A stretch of 64,000 nucleotides of DNA from Sciurus carolinensis (Eukaryota; Chordata; Mammalia; Rodentia; Sciuridae), in assembly GCF_902686445.1 (NCBI RefSeq), contig NC_062224.1, forward strand, positions 47,367,156-47,431,155. The letters run 5' to 3'. Positions 19,306 through 30,934 of the stretch are shown in pieces; position 1 is the first letter of the stretch, and every line of letters begins with the position of its first letter. Made by a program: the position numbers and the translations under genes. The notes under the pieces are model-generated. The model was not told where the DNA came from. It saw only the letters and a list, made by a program, of their open reading frames with translations, and did no database searches.

Positions 19306-20980
19306 TGTTCTTCATTTTGTGTTATATATATATGCCAACCTATGTACATGGCTCTGCTTTAATTTTACTTTAATAAGTCCATTTAAGTTATTTGATGGTT
19401 ATTTTCCAGTTTTCAGTGAATGCTCTCAGCTTTAAAACCTATGCAGTTGGAATCCATGTCAAAAACTCTTCCTTTGACATCACAAACTGACACTCCCAAA
19501 ATACAGCAAGATGGCTTGTATGGATGTGCAATTCCATGGGGAGCCCAGCTTTCCAGGACTATCACCTTCCCCTGTGTCACTGTCTAGAAACTCAGACTCC
19601 CCGTGGGCTGAGGGACTGCTAAAAGAATATTCTGTCTTTACCAGAACTTTTATTTATTTGCTTGTTTATTTCTATCTAGGTGACTCCAGCAAAGGAGAGA
19701 TATGGTTAAGTGTTGAGGCAGGAGAGCCAGGAGGGGATGCTCCCTTCATGCATTCTCTGAGCCTGCTCACATTCCACAGTTTATGTTCCTGTAACCAGGA
19801 CATGTTTTTTGAAGAAAGTAATACTTGACTAAATTGTCTCCTGACGTAAACCTATAATTTAAAAATTATATATATTTAGAGAACAAGTCAAAACAGGAAG
19901 CACATTCCCAAAGTGGATAAAGATATTTATGTGTTAAAATACCTACTGCTACCATAGTAGACCCACGTCCCTAGGCTTAAATAGAAAAACTCCGAAAAGT
20001 ACGGAAAGAAAGAGCAAAGGGGCCAGCCTACACTGTGCTTCTGGGTGGTGCTGAGGATGCTGTCTCTGTGGTTGGCCCTGTGCTGTCCTTTGTGGGGAAG
20101 GCTGTGATGTCCATTGTTTCCTGTGTCAGGCTGTTGCAAGAGCAGAGTCCAGAGTTAGGCAGAGCACGATGGAAAGGAATATACATTTTCATGGAGAAAA
20201 AAGAAAGGGGCAAGAAAAATTAATCGAAATTCAAAGAAAAACAGAAGGGAAGGAAGAAATTAAAAGTGAGGCAAATGCGAATAAGATTACATCCCTAACA
20301 GCTTTTCTGCTAATGACCTTAAGATAGATCTTCCTAAATAGGTTCTGTGCATAAATTAGGCCTTTCTGAAAGAAGTATCCAGGCATAAATCATTGACTGC
20401 ATTTATTCTGTGTTATTGAAATGTGACCATATGGAAAGAAGGGTAAGAACTTATTTCTGCTCTTAGAGAATGCATCAAGTTGGGAAGATCAGGACATAAG
20501 GAAGTCAGGGAAGATGTCCAGATCGAAAGAACAAGAAAATAATATTTTTGAAATGGCAGATTTTTCCAAGAGAGATCATTGCCTCCACTTATAAGTGTCC
20601 AGGAATTGTAGCCCACTGCTATTGCCTGGGGGCAGGAGAGAGAATCCATAAACAGAACTGGCACCTAGCAACAGAGAACATCGAAAATTTCATGTAAGGT
20701 TCTCCAGAAGTGGCAACAAGCAGGCAGATCATCTCTTTGACATTACAGAGCCTTTTCCAATGTTTCGACTGTTGGGAGAGTAATGGGTGCTGTGCAGGCT
20801 GAATACAGCCCTGCTCCTCTTCTGCCCTGGTGCAAATCTGGTTGTCATTGCACCTCTGCCCTCACATAGATCTGTTTGTCATTGCACGGTGCATTACATT
20901 TCAATGAAGGTGAAGACTTTCTTTTCAAAAGTTGTTTTGTACTATATGAATTATCAACCCATTTAACTTTGTGCTTTTCA
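19306..20980. other. Unique non-coding stretch
   Basis: No repeat family recognised and no credible exon. Frames at 19511-19828 and 20413-20664 have no domain. Confidence 0.4.
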
Positions 20981-20984
20981 AAGC

Positions 20985-21035
20985 ACTTCTGTGTAAATAG
21001 CAGGTACACAGTAAATATCTTGAAATGAGTGAATG
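20985..21035 (+). mobile_element. LINE-2 or MIR 3' tail
   Basis: GGTACACAGTAAATATCTTG followed by AAATGAGTGAATGG resembles the conserved tail shared by LINE-2 and MIR. Very short. Confidence 0.4.
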
Positions 21036-21089
21036 GAATTTTTCAAATGTGTTTAGAAATTAAGGAATGAGTGCTGTCTTGCTTAGGGC

Positions 21090-21690
21090 AAAGGATAAGC
21101 CCTTGGTTGTCCTCTGGTCGAGATTGCATGGGTCCCTATGATTTGTCAGATAGTTGGCTAAGTCCATGGGAGGCAGCTTCTGAGGTGGACCTGCCATAAT
21201 TCATGTCTTCTTTATCATATTCTTATGTTATCTCTGTCCTGGAATGTAACTGGACCCAGAGATTTGCTTCTAATGAACAGAAACTGGCAAAAGGCATGGG
21301 ATGCTATTCTGAGATTAGGTTATAAAGAGATAGTAGCTTCTGTCTGGCTAACCCTCTCTTACTACCTCACTAGCTTACTGTGATAGAAACCAGCTGCCAG
21401 GTTGTAAGCTGCCCAGGGTAGTCACTGGCCCAAACCAGCAGAGATCTGAGCCTGGGAAGAAGAAGGATTAGAAATAGATCCTTTTTCATCTGGGTCTTCA
21501 GATGAAATGACGGCCCCAACCAATACCTTTATTGCAACCTGTTACAAGACTGTAAGGAGATTACCCAATAAACCAGGTCTGAATTCCTGATCCACAGAAA
21601 TTCTGAAATAATGAATTTTTGCTGTCATTGTTTTAAACCTCTGTTTTGAAGCAATTTGTTGTGCAGTAATAGATAACTATTTCAGAGTCC
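21090..21690 (+). mobile_element. MLT1-type LTR
   Basis: The right end (GCTGTCATTGTTTTAAACC, AATTTGTTGTGCAGTAATAG, ATAACTATTTCAG) is the diagnostic end of MLT1 LTRs. Further left, GGAATGTAACTGGACCCAG and GTGATAGAAACCAGCTGCC fit the body. An ancient MaLR element, non-coding. Confidence 0.65.
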
Positions 21691-22699
21691 ATGTATGAAA
21701 ATACAAGATTTTCAGTTGTTTTATAGTTGTCGAAACTAAGGTATTAATAGACTACTTGTATTTTCTGTGGCCATCCAGGAAAACAGCAACAAAATAAGAA
21801 ATGAAGTTTAGATACCAGCTGATTTGAGATTCATTTTCTCCTAGACAAAATAAAATGACAGTATCTTGTATGAAGAAATGCTGGTAGAATACCTGAGGTG
21901 GTAGTCATTGCCTCCCTTATTTCCCAACCTCCTTTTTAAATTTCTTCATAGAATGATCATTCAGTACTCGTCTTTTCCAAAAGAAAGAGACTACTACAGG
22001 CTTTCAATGTACATTTGAACAAAAAGAGATGTTGAAGCACGGGAGGAAAGTAACTTACAAATAAGCACAAAATTGTCAATAAAGCTTCTCTCTACTTGTC
22101 TTGATGAGAATCATGTCACAAATCTTTCATTCCTGAGAATCTTGTTCACAGATTGAAAATTCTTCAAGAAGAATGTCCTTGATTGCACATTACTCTTGCT
22201 TAATTAAGTGGAAATAAAAGCTATTATAAATGCAAGAGAAGTATTTTCACTTCTAGTGATATGTTTAGCCAGGACCCCCGGCATTCCTTCCACAGAGAAA
22301 TAGTACGCCTCTGAATTACCACTTATGTGACTTGGTACAGCACTTGGATATAAGAATGCTTCACATCAACTAGGCCAATAAAAAAAAAATCCTTGAAAAA
22401 ATTTAACATACACTTAAAATAATTAAAAAAGAAGCATCTCACATTGTAAAATTCTAAACTTCTGGTCTGCATAGATTAAGTGTGCCTTTCTGAAAATCCC
22501 ATAAGTATATAAAAAAAGAAAAGTATTAGAGTCGGGATTGGATCTTTTTATTTGATGACCATTGTTGGTAAGTCAGTTTTGGAGAGGCTGCAAAACATAG
22601 GGGTTTTACAAGAAAGACCGTGATAGCAAGACTTTCATATATTGAGTGCTCAGTAATAAGGAACAACTAAATCTGGCACTGGAAGAAAGACAACCTCAT
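21691..22699. other. Unique non-coding stretch
   Basis: AT-rich, nothing recognised. Confidence 0.4.
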
Positions 22700-23130
22700 T
22701 GTTTCAGTCAGCTTTTTTGCTGCTGTGACTAAAAGACCTGACCACAACAATTGTAGAGAAGGGAAAGTTTATTTGAGGGCTCATGGTTTCAGCGGTCTCA
22801 GTCCATGGCAGCAGCCTCCATTCCTTGGGGCTCCAAGTGAGGTTGAATATCAAGGTGGAAGAGTGTGGTAGAGGGAAATAGCTCACACGATCATCAGGAA
22901 GTACAGAGGCTAACTAAGTTCAGCTCACCAAATATATATCCCAAAGGCACACCCCCAATGACCCTCCTCTTTCAGCCACACCTTACCCACTTTTAGTTAC
23001 CACTAAGTTAATCCCTATCAGGGGATTAATTCACTAATTGCGTTAAGGATCTCATAACCCAATCATTTCTTCTCTGTACCTTCTTGCATTGTCTCACATG
23101 TGAGCTTTGGTGAGGCACCTCACGCTCACC
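22700..23130 (-). mobile_element. MaLR-type LTR, minus strand
   Basis: TGTTTCAGTCAGCTTTTTTG, CTGCTGTGACTAAAAGACCT and GGAAAGTTTATTTGAGGGCT are the reversed end of a rodent/common MaLR LTR. CATGTGAGCTTTGGTGAGG near 23100 is its reversed start. The same family occurs on the plus strand at 44.2 kb and fits the squirrel lineage well. Confidence 0.7.
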
Positions 23131-23305
23131 TTTTAGGAGAAAATGCCAACTCTAATACAATACTGTCAGTAATCCTATTATATAAGGTTAGTGTAGCTCG
23201 ATGTGTGAGTTTGGTTGATATGACAGCCACCATATCAACAATAAGAAGATACCATGAGTGAAGTATTATGGTAGATACTTGGATTTATGCATCATGACAA
23301 CCCTA
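23131..23305. other. Unique non-coding stretch
   Basis: Nothing recognised. Confidence 0.4.
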
Positions 23306-23348
<43 letters not shown>

Positions 23349-23422
23349 CATATATATATAAAATATTACTTCATAATATTAAATATATATATTACTTATT
23401 AAATATATATATATATATATTA
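23306..23422. repeat. (TC)n-(TA)n microsatellite, AT-rich
   Basis: About 24 bases of TC, then TATATA runs interrupted by ATATTAC motifs, to 23422. The TA parts can extrude cruciforms. Confidence 0.95.
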
Positions 23423-23435
23423 TTTTCTCTATTGT

Positions 23436-23540
23436 AGGGGGGAAACTGGAGATTAGAGAAACTAAATAACTTGGCCAAAGTCATTTAGGTAGCGAAGAAT
23501 GGAAGCAAGATTCAAAGTTGAATTATTTTGATTCACTAGA
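23436..23540 (-). mobile_element. MIR SINE fragment
   Basis: GGGGAAACTGGAGATTAGAG, AACTTGGCCAAAGTCATTTA and GGAAGCAAGATTCAAA are a reverse-strand MIR core. Confidence 0.65.
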
Positions 23541-24960
23541 GGCCGGATCTCAGATCTCTAAGTCCGTAGCTTTGATCAGTGTTGGTGACATACAACTGTC
23601 CTTGGTAAGAGAGTGTGTACCCAACCAGTGCTGTAGTAGGGAGTGTGACTTTCTGGGGGTGATGAGTACAAAAGTAAGACTTGTGTACATTGTTCTCCGA
23701 ATAATGAGGAATCCAAGGAAAGTCAAAAGCTGTTTGTGGAGGTGCTTTCCCTGGAGTATTTCTGAGAAAGAAGCCCAGCTTACTTTTCAGTCTTCCCCAA
23801 AAGAATGCACATGAAGGTTTAGAAAAGCATAAAAAAATTCATATTTTACTAAAAGGTCTTAGATATACCGATTGTATATTCCTTTTATTACAAATGCTGA
23901 ACATTTTAGTATTTTTAATCTAATTGGAAAATGATGTTTTTTTCCCCCATTAAGGGCACTTACTATGAAGTATCGAAAAGAGCAGTCTGATATTTCATGT
24001 GTCATTTTCCCAGCCAGACTGACTTGTTTTCCCCCAAAATTATTAAGATATTCTTTTTAGGGCAGATAACTCTTCTTTGACACTAAGAAGAGGGGAAGAA
24101 AAAGAGAAAAGTAAAAGGTAATGTGCACTTGAACTAATTTCAATTTTCTGCAGGCATCTGAGCTCCACTTGATCATGTCCCCAGAGTGTTTTATTATCAT
24201 TGGACAGAAAGTCAATTTACATAGAGGTATTTATTTACTGTCTACTAAAAAAATCACATTATGGACATTCTACTCTGTCAGCCTGTCCTCTTTATGTTGA
24301 AAGTCTTATATTTCCTGTCATTCTTCTGGTGATTTTCTCCCCCTAGCTTCTATTTTCCCTCATTAATCCTTCAAAACCCCTGGGAGGTAAGAGTGTGCAT
24401 ATAATTTCCTTCTTATTCTAAAATACTGTTTGGAGTTTTGCTTTGAAATTGCTTTTAAGGCAGAATGTTTGGCTCTCCTAAGTGAACCTGTAATAAACAC
24501 TGTTGAATTCTCTCCAAATTACCTCGAAGAATTACCTGCTTATCTGGAGGAACCATCAGTGTAATTTTAAGGGATTTTGTTTTTATTCGGCGGCTCTGAG
24601 TCTTTGAACTTCTCTGCCTGCGTTTTCAGTCTTTCCACAGGAAGGGCTCTGCTGAGAATGGGCACTGTGCAGCACTTTTCCCCATAAATGCTGAAGAGAG
24701 AGTGTTTTTGTTTCTACTTTGGTACATGTGATTCTAGCTCTAAAGGAAGCAAGATTTCCAAGATTAGGACAGTTTAGTCTGGAAAAGAGACTAGTTAAAG
24801 GTGTGGGGGTAGTGGTGATTAAAAGCTACTTAGGGTTTGGAGAATGCTTGTGAAAGCTAAATGTTCCATTTTTGACCTTTCAGAAAACTCAACAAGGAAA
24901 TGCTCCATAAACTAAAGGAACCATAGACTTAAATCCAATGATAAAATTTTTAATGACTTT
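23541..24960. other. Unique non-coding stretch
   Basis: No repeat or gene recognised; the frame at 23518-23814 has no domain and begins in the MIR. Confidence 0.4.
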
Positions 24961-24964
24961 TAGA

Positions 24965-25110
24965 GATATGCACCATCAGCCCTATTTCACAGAGAAGGAA
25001 ACTGAGATGCAGAACATCTAAGTAACCTGCATAGGTTCAGAGTCATAAGCAGTGGATTAGGGAATCAAATGCACTTGGTTGGATTCCAGAGCCCAAGTTT
25101 TAATCTTTGT
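24965..25110 (-). mobile_element. MIR SINE
   Basis: CACAGAGAAGGAAACTGAGA, TAAGTAACCTGCATAGGTTC and a TTGGATTCCAGAGCCCA end match a reverse-strand MIR. Confidence 0.7.
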
Positions 25111-25304
25111 GTTATATTTCTATGTTATCTCAACCCTAGAAAGTGAGCTAGTGGCTAATGCAAAGGTTTTTTTAGTTAGCAGTTGCATGAGAAGAGCTTA
25201 GCGATCCTTCCTGCTGACCCAGTAGCTCACATAGTGAAGCAGAGTCAATGTGCCACCCAGGACAGCATTTGGTGCTACCCTCATGAATGTCACTTTTCTG
25301 GAAG

Positions 25305-25450
25305 TAGCTTAGTGCAGAGAAGAAGCATCAGCATATCAATTTTAAATCTTGCCTCTTCCAACTGTGTGACCCTGGGGACATTATCTAATCTCTCTAAAAG
25401 TCAGTTTCTTTATGTGTCAAATAAAGATATTAATAATCACTATTAGAGGA
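25305..25450 (+). mobile_element. MIR SINE
   Basis: CCAACTGTGTGACCCTGGGG, CTCTAAAAGTCAGTTTCTTT and AATAAAGATATTAATAATC are a forward MIR core. Confidence 0.7.
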
Positions 25451-25577
25451 TTCTGTGGGGAGTTGAACACATATAACTAATGTGTTTTCTAAATATTAGC
25501 TATTAAATTTTTTTACCCAGAAAAAGGAAAGAAAAGAATAAGAAAGAATGCTGATACTAGCAACAGGGTACAAACAA

Positions 25578-25720
25578 TAGAGTTGGGGACTTTGTCAATT
25601 TGGAATTGGTGGGGAGAAAGCAAAGACTTTTACAAGCTTTCCCTGCTTCATGGATTTGCAAAGAGTAGTGAGAAAAATCCTCATGCCCCTTTGGGAATTT
25701 TTTTTTCCCCAGACATTGTT
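25578..25720 (+). repeat. Local direct duplication, copy A
   Basis: Shares ATTGGTGGGGAGAAAGCAAA, GACTTTTACAAG, CCCTGCTTCATGGATTT and AAAAATCCTCAT...GGGAATTTTTTTTT with 26118-26266, about 550 bp away in the same orientation. I do not recognise it as a known repeat. Confidence 0.75.
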
Positions 25721-26117
25721 GACTAATGACTTAGAATGATACACTGATTCAAGTGCAAGGGTGAATCCAAAATGGAACTTACGTGGGTCAAACTGGAAAC
25801 ACCAGCACAAGATTCAGGTGCACGTAGAAGCAGATGTAGCAAAGGGGATGTGAGCTCAACAACAGAGATTAGAACTTCATTCCACCCAATGATGTACAGG
25901 AAAAGCTCAAAGAGCCCCATTGGCCAAAGCCAAAAGAAATAAGAGATATCAGGGTGTGAATCAGACTCACAGCTCTTAATGAAAAGTTGGGTGCACTTAG
26001 CTTCGCTAGTTCAGTGTTCCTTCATAGACCTCATAGACCTAAAGATCAGATAGTATTGACTGCTAAAGGTCATGCATAGTGTTTTACTCACAGAACACAC
26101 TCAAAAATATAAGGATG
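25721..26117. other. Spacer between the direct duplicates
   Basis: Nothing recognised apart from a small repeat of CATAGACCT at about 26022-26040. Confidence 0.4.
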
Positions 26118-26266
26118 AGAAGTTAGGGACATTGTATTTACTCTCATCAGTATGGATTGGTGGGGAGAAGGCAAAGACTTTTACAAGTTTGCCCTGCTTA
26201 ATGGATTTAAAAATAACAATGAAAAAATCCTCATTTCACCTTAGGAATTTTTTTTTCCAAACATTT
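26118..26266 (+). repeat. Local direct duplication, copy B
   Basis: Partner of 25578-25720 with roughly three quarters identity by eye. It has a small insertion after GGGACATTGTATTTACT. It suggests an old tandem duplication, or two copies of an unlisted repeat. Confidence 0.75.
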
Positions 26267-26307
26267 CCACCATATGAGTATCATAGTGGCAATAAAGGAC
26301 AAACTGC

Positions 26308-26362
26308 CTTGATAATCACTGTATCCCAATGCCTGACACAATGTAGTTACTCAGTGAATTTA
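26308..26362 (+). mobile_element. LINE-2 3' tail, apparently interrupted by LINE-1
   Basis: CTGTATCCCAATGCCTGACACAATGTAGTTACTCAGTGAAT is the LINE-2 tail. The matching continuation AGTAAATATTTTTTGAATGA resumes at about 26801, after the LINE-1 piece. Confidence 0.6.
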
Positions 26363-26389
26363 AAAAAAAATTTTTTTTTTTTACTTTTG

Positions 26390-26800
26390 CAGACTGCCAA
26401 GGAACTAGACAGACACTTTACCGAAGAAGATATACAGGCAATTAATAAGTATAAGAAAAAGTGTTCAGCCTCTCTAGTAATTAGAAAAATGCAATTAAAA
26501 CAACTCTAAGATTTCATCTTACTCCAATTAGAATGACTATTATCAAGAATACAAATGATAATAGATGTTGGTGTGGATGTGGGGAAAAAGGCACACTTGT
26601 ACATTGCTGGTGGAGTTGCAAATTGGTGCAGTCACTCTGGAAAGCAGTGTGGAGAACCCTCAGAAAACTTGGAATGGACCCACCTTTTGACCCAGTAATC
26701 CCACTCCTTGGTTTATACCCAAAGGGTTTAAAATTAGCAGACTACAGTAACGCAGCTGCTTCTATGTTTACAGCAACTCAACTCACAATAGCTAGATAGT
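26390..26800 (+). mobile_element. LINE-1 ORF2 3'-end fragment
   Basis: The segment from GGAACTAGACAGACACTTTA to CAACTCACAATAGCTAG matches the end of LINE-1 ORF2 and adjoining sequence. The translated part (26533-26799) contains the Cys-rich C-terminal region around CWWSCKLVQ and [11 protein letters not shown]. Both the 5' bulk and the 3' UTR with poly(A) are missing, which is unusual for a simple insertion. Non-functional. Confidence 0.85.
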
Positions 26801-27454
26801 AAATATTTTTTGAATGAATGGTTACTCTTTAAAGAGGCAGAAGAACCTGGTTAAAATGAACATCAAAGATGCCGTGAGAGGGGAGAGGTTTTGGTAGAGG
26901 GACTTATGTCACTAAGAAGTGTGGCCCATGTATAAAAGAGAAAGTGGACCAGGTTTGCCAGCCACTTGGCTCTAGACACTTCATCTTCACATGCCAGCTG
27001 CTAGTGCTGAGAATTGGCCCTGTGAATACCAGAATTTCTCATCTCCAATTGGCCTCCTCTCAGAAACGCTAAAATCCTAGTTCCCAAAGCAAGAAGTGAT
27101 CATTAAAGTGAGTAACAGTGGTTGCTCAACTTCTCTGCTTCTCCAGAGACTAGCAGGGGGTCCCTTGCTGGACTTTTAGAATTTGTTTAATTTGTTTTCT
27201 GGTCTGGAGAGCTGACCATTCTGACTCAAATGGCATTTGCACAGCAAACATGTCTAGATTGGCTTCAGATAACATGTTGACTAATGAAGAGTGTTAGCAA
27301 AACCACTGTGAACTGTTACCAATATAATGCATTTTTCAGTGAAAATAAGCTTCTCAGTGAGAAAAGTTTCTTTTAGGAAATAGCTTTTGGCTGTCTTTTA
27401 AAATGAGGTGGAAGTTAAAAGTGTAAGTTATGCTTTCCATTTTTTTTGTTTTAG
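26801..27454. other. Unique non-coding stretch
   Basis: After about 30 bases of LINE-2 tail nothing is recognised. Confidence 0.4.
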
Positions 27455-28040
27455 GAAGTGATGTTTATTAAACTAAGCTATTTCAAGATAATTATAGATT
27501 CACATATACTTGTAAGAAATAACATACAGAGATCCGCAGCAATTTTTTCCCCAGTTTCCTTCAATAGTAACATCTTCAAAACTCTAGCACAATATCACAC
27601 CCAGGATATTGAAGATGGTGGAGTCAATGTTGTGGTCTCACGAATCCCTTTTAGAGCCACACTCCCTTCACTTCTGCTAGCACCCTCCTAAACCCCTACA
27701 GTCTCTAATCTGTCCTTCATTTGTATAATTTTGTCATTTTAAGAATGGTAGATAAATAGAATCATACTGAATATACTCTTTTAGGTATTGCCATTTTTTT
27801 TTTTCACTCTACATAGTTCTCTAGAGATCCCCCCAGGTTGTTGTGTATATCAAGAGCACATTCTTTTTTTATTTCTGAATGTGATAAAACAGATTACTAG
27901 AGAAGCCAGTTTCTTTAATCATTTACCCATGGAAAGATGTGTGGGCTATTTCCAACTTGAGGCCATTATAAAGAAAGCTTCTGTAAACATTTATGAACAG
28001 ATTTTTTGAATGCACATAAGTTTTCACTCCTTTGGACTGT
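27455..28040 (-). mobile_element. Old LINE-1 3' region, minus strand
   Basis: ATAGAATCATACTGAATATA, a poly(T) run, TGATAAAACAGATTACTAG, CATTTACCCATGGAAAGATG and CATTATAAAGAAAGCTTCTG follow the well-known reversed 3' part of old LINE-1 elements. Confidence 0.6.
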
Positions 28041-28470
28041 AACACGAGTGAAAAATAAACTTTATGCCATTGAATATTTGTTACAGATATCTGTATTCTG
28101 AACCTACTTATTCTAAATGACACACATCTTTTCTGTTTGGACACTGCAGTGGTGATAATAATACTTATGGAAATCAACATGAGAACGAACTGGTATTCCA
28201 CTTGAACAAGCTGTCTGATATGAGAGGCACACACGGTAAATGAGTCTCAGAAAAACTTTCAAAACCTAGGCAGATCTACTATGAGATAAAGAAATTCTCA
28301 ATATTTCTGATTAAGTTAAAGCAGAATTGAAATAGTCAAAATATATGTAGAACATCCATTTTATAACATTAAAATGGAGATGTAAATGACTACTCTGTAA
28401 TCTACTTTTCTTTCTTTTTTTAACAGAAGTTTCTGTGAGCATGCACATTTATATGATAAGAAACATCTGT
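28041..28470. other. Unique non-coding stretch
   Basis: Nothing recognised. Confidence 0.4.
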
Positions 28471-28476
28471 TTTAAG

Positions 28477-28712
28477 CTGGGCAGGGTGGCACACACTTGT
28501 AATCCCAGTGATTCAGGAACATGACACAGTAGGATCACAAGTTCAAAGTCAGCCTCAGCAAAAGCAAGGGGCTAAAACAACTCGGTGAGACTCTGTTTCT
28601 AAATAAAATATAAAATAGGGCTGAGGATGTGGCTCAGTGGTTGAGTGTCCCTGAGTTCAATTACTGCTACCCACCACCCCCACCCCCTGCTGTACCAAAA
28701 AAACAAAAAAGA
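28477..28712 (+). mobile_element. B1-ID fusion SINE (squirrel type)
   Basis: The left part, GCTGGGCAGGGTGGCACACA, CTTGTAATCCCAGTG and GTTCAAAGTCAGCCTCAGC, is a 7SL-derived B1-like unit. The right part, GGGCTGAGGATGTGGCTCAG and TGGTTGAGTGTCCCTGAGTT, is an ID-like tRNA unit, followed by an A-rich tail. This dimer is characteristic of Sciuridae and is the best lineage marker here. It would be transcribed by RNA polymerase III from the internal A and B boxes. Confidence 0.9.
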
Positions 28713-29455
28713 AACATCTATTTTACAAAAATTACATCTATTCTTCTAAGGAGCTACTTGGTTGCAGCAAGTCTCTTGTTGGCCCTATTCTCCTAAGTGG
28801 GACACCCAATTTCACCTACAGGTACTGGTGCCATCACGTCTAGAAAGGAAATACCCACTTTTGGCTATGTGTTATAATTTTGAATTGATGTCAGACATCA
28901 GAATGAACATTGAAAAAAAAATGACCTTGAGAAATTAGTCTACTGTGGAACCTGAAACGCTGTCTGCTGGAAATGTCCCTCTGGGAACAGGAGTTTTGAA
29001 ATTCAGTTAGATATGGGACAGAGTAGGCAGTCAAGTGCTCAGGTCAGGAGATAGGAGGAGTAAGGAAGCTCTACATACCTCAAGTTCATCTTATATCCAC
29101 CACTTTTTTTGGGACACCTGTAATTTCATATTGAAATAATTACTACTTGGATATTTACAAGGGAAATTTTCAGAGGAAAGGAGGGAGAAGGTGTCACAGT
29201 GTGAAGAAAGACCAAAGTTGCATTTACATGTATGCTATTCAAAGTTACATTCTTGACTTTGATTGCCTCTTCATCACAGGTAACATGCACAATCAATTGC
29301 TTCACATAAAGTAGAAACACTGTGGCCAGTGGAAGCTTGTTCTTTCCTGATGTAGACAAGTCATTTAAGTTGACTCAACCTGCACTGCAAAGGAAATTCA
29401 CTGTATTTCCAGACCTGATGCACAGCTTGCTTGGCCATACTTTTGATAAGGAATG
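28713..29455. other. Unique non-coding stretch
   Basis: Nothing recognised. Confidence 0.4.
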
Positions 29456-29580
29456 TTAGGAAACGAAGGAGCTTGTGATGGAGAAATAAAAGAATGAAAG
29501 CAGGAAAGAAAAAAAGAGACAAGGAGAGGAAGAAAGTGAAGGATTAGAAAAGGAAGGAGAAAATGAAGAAGAGAATCACT
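29456..29580. repeat. GA-rich low-complexity tract
   Basis: Purine-rich imperfect GAAA/GGAGA repeats on the plus strand, without a fixed unit. Confidence 0.8.
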
Positions 29581-29639
29581 GATTTGATTATTGATACATT
29601 GGGTTTAAACTTAACTGTTTCCAATTGAAAACAAATTTA

Positions 29640-30600
29640 TCTCATGCATTTCTTTTCTTTTGTTTCTATGATTCTTCTCCCCCCCTTTTTTTTCTTTAAT
29701 GAGTTGAAATTTTTTAGTATTCTGTTTTGAATTCTCTACTGACTTTTTAACTGTATGTATTTTTGGTTGCTCTAGAAATTATGATATGCATATTTAAGTT
29801 CACTATCTATTTTCACATATTTTAGTATTTCATGGACAATATAAGAACCTTACAACTCAACTTAACTTCATATCTCAACTCTTGTTGTCTTATGGTTTAC
29901 TTTCACATATGCTATGAATATAAAATTAATTATATATACGTATAAATACACTAGTCATTGATATTTATCTAGGTATTTACCCATTCTGGTGGTCTCAGAT
30001 ACTTTCAGGAGACAGAGTTTCATTTGGTGTCACATCCCTTCAGCATGAAAATGTTCTTTAACATATTTTTTGGTGTAGGTCTTCTTAATGTGAATTGTCT
30101 CAGCTTTGTTTGGTGTGAAATTGTCTTTATTTGACATTCCTTTCTTTGAATGAACAATCTTTTCTCTGGATACGACTTTGAAACTTTAAAGATGTAATTC
30201 TAGTTTCTTCATGCTCCAGTGATTCTTGTAAAAAGTCATCCGTCATTTGCACTACTGTTCCATTGTATGTAATACATCTTTTTTCTCTGGCTATTTTTTA
30301 AATTTCTTCTTTATATATGATCTTTGGGAGTTTGACTACTATATGCCTTTGTGTTTATTTCTCTATACTTATCCTGTATTGAACTAACTAATCTTCTTAA
30401 ATATGTGGCTTATGTCTTTCATCAATTTGTTAAATATATCTACCGTATCTCAAATATTTCTTCCGCCCGATTTTCTCTTTCTTTTTTCATGGATTCCAAT
30501 TACATGTATATAAGATGACTTGATATCATCTCACAGATCTCAGAGGCACTATCCTATTTCTTTTTTCCTTCCTCCCTGTCACCTTATTCTAGGGGGAAAT
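29640..30600 (-). mobile_element. Ancient LINE-1-like relic, minus strand
   Basis: TTTTTTCTCTGGCTATTTTT, GAGTTTGACTACTATATGCC, AAATATTTCTTCCGCCCGAT and TCATCTCACAGATCTCAGAG follow the well-known reversed sequence of old LINE-1 (L1M-class) elements. A T-rich left end would be the poly(A) side. Class assignment is from memory and heavily diverged. Confidence 0.5.
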
Positions 30601-30619
30601 CATTCATTCCACCATTCAG

Positions 30620-30930
30620 CATACTGTTAGCTAGAGGCTGTTTGACCTTTATTGGATAGAAGAAATTTATTTCTAACCCTGGATAGTCAAGCATTTGTAT
30701 TAGAAATAAATGTTAGGTTTTATTTAAAAATTATTTATGGTGATAATTCTGTAGTTTTTCTTTTATTGTTAATATGGTGAAGCACATTGGTTGATCGTTG
30801 AATGCCAAACCAACCTTGAATTCCAGGGATAAATCCTACTTGGTTACTGTGGCACACAGATGTTAATGTGATCTCTAGGATCCCTGTCTCTTGGAATTTA
30901 CTTGCTTGTATCATCCACTCCTTTGGCATG
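30620..30930 (-). mobile_element. LINE-1 ORF2 reverse-transcriptase fragment, minus strand
   Basis: The reverse strand over 30740-30860 encodes NQVGFIPGIQGWFGIQRSTN followed by VLHHINN, the start of the LINE-1 ORF2 RT domain. The frame soon degenerates. 5' and 3' truncated and dead. Confidence 0.75.
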
Positions 30931-30934
30931 AACT

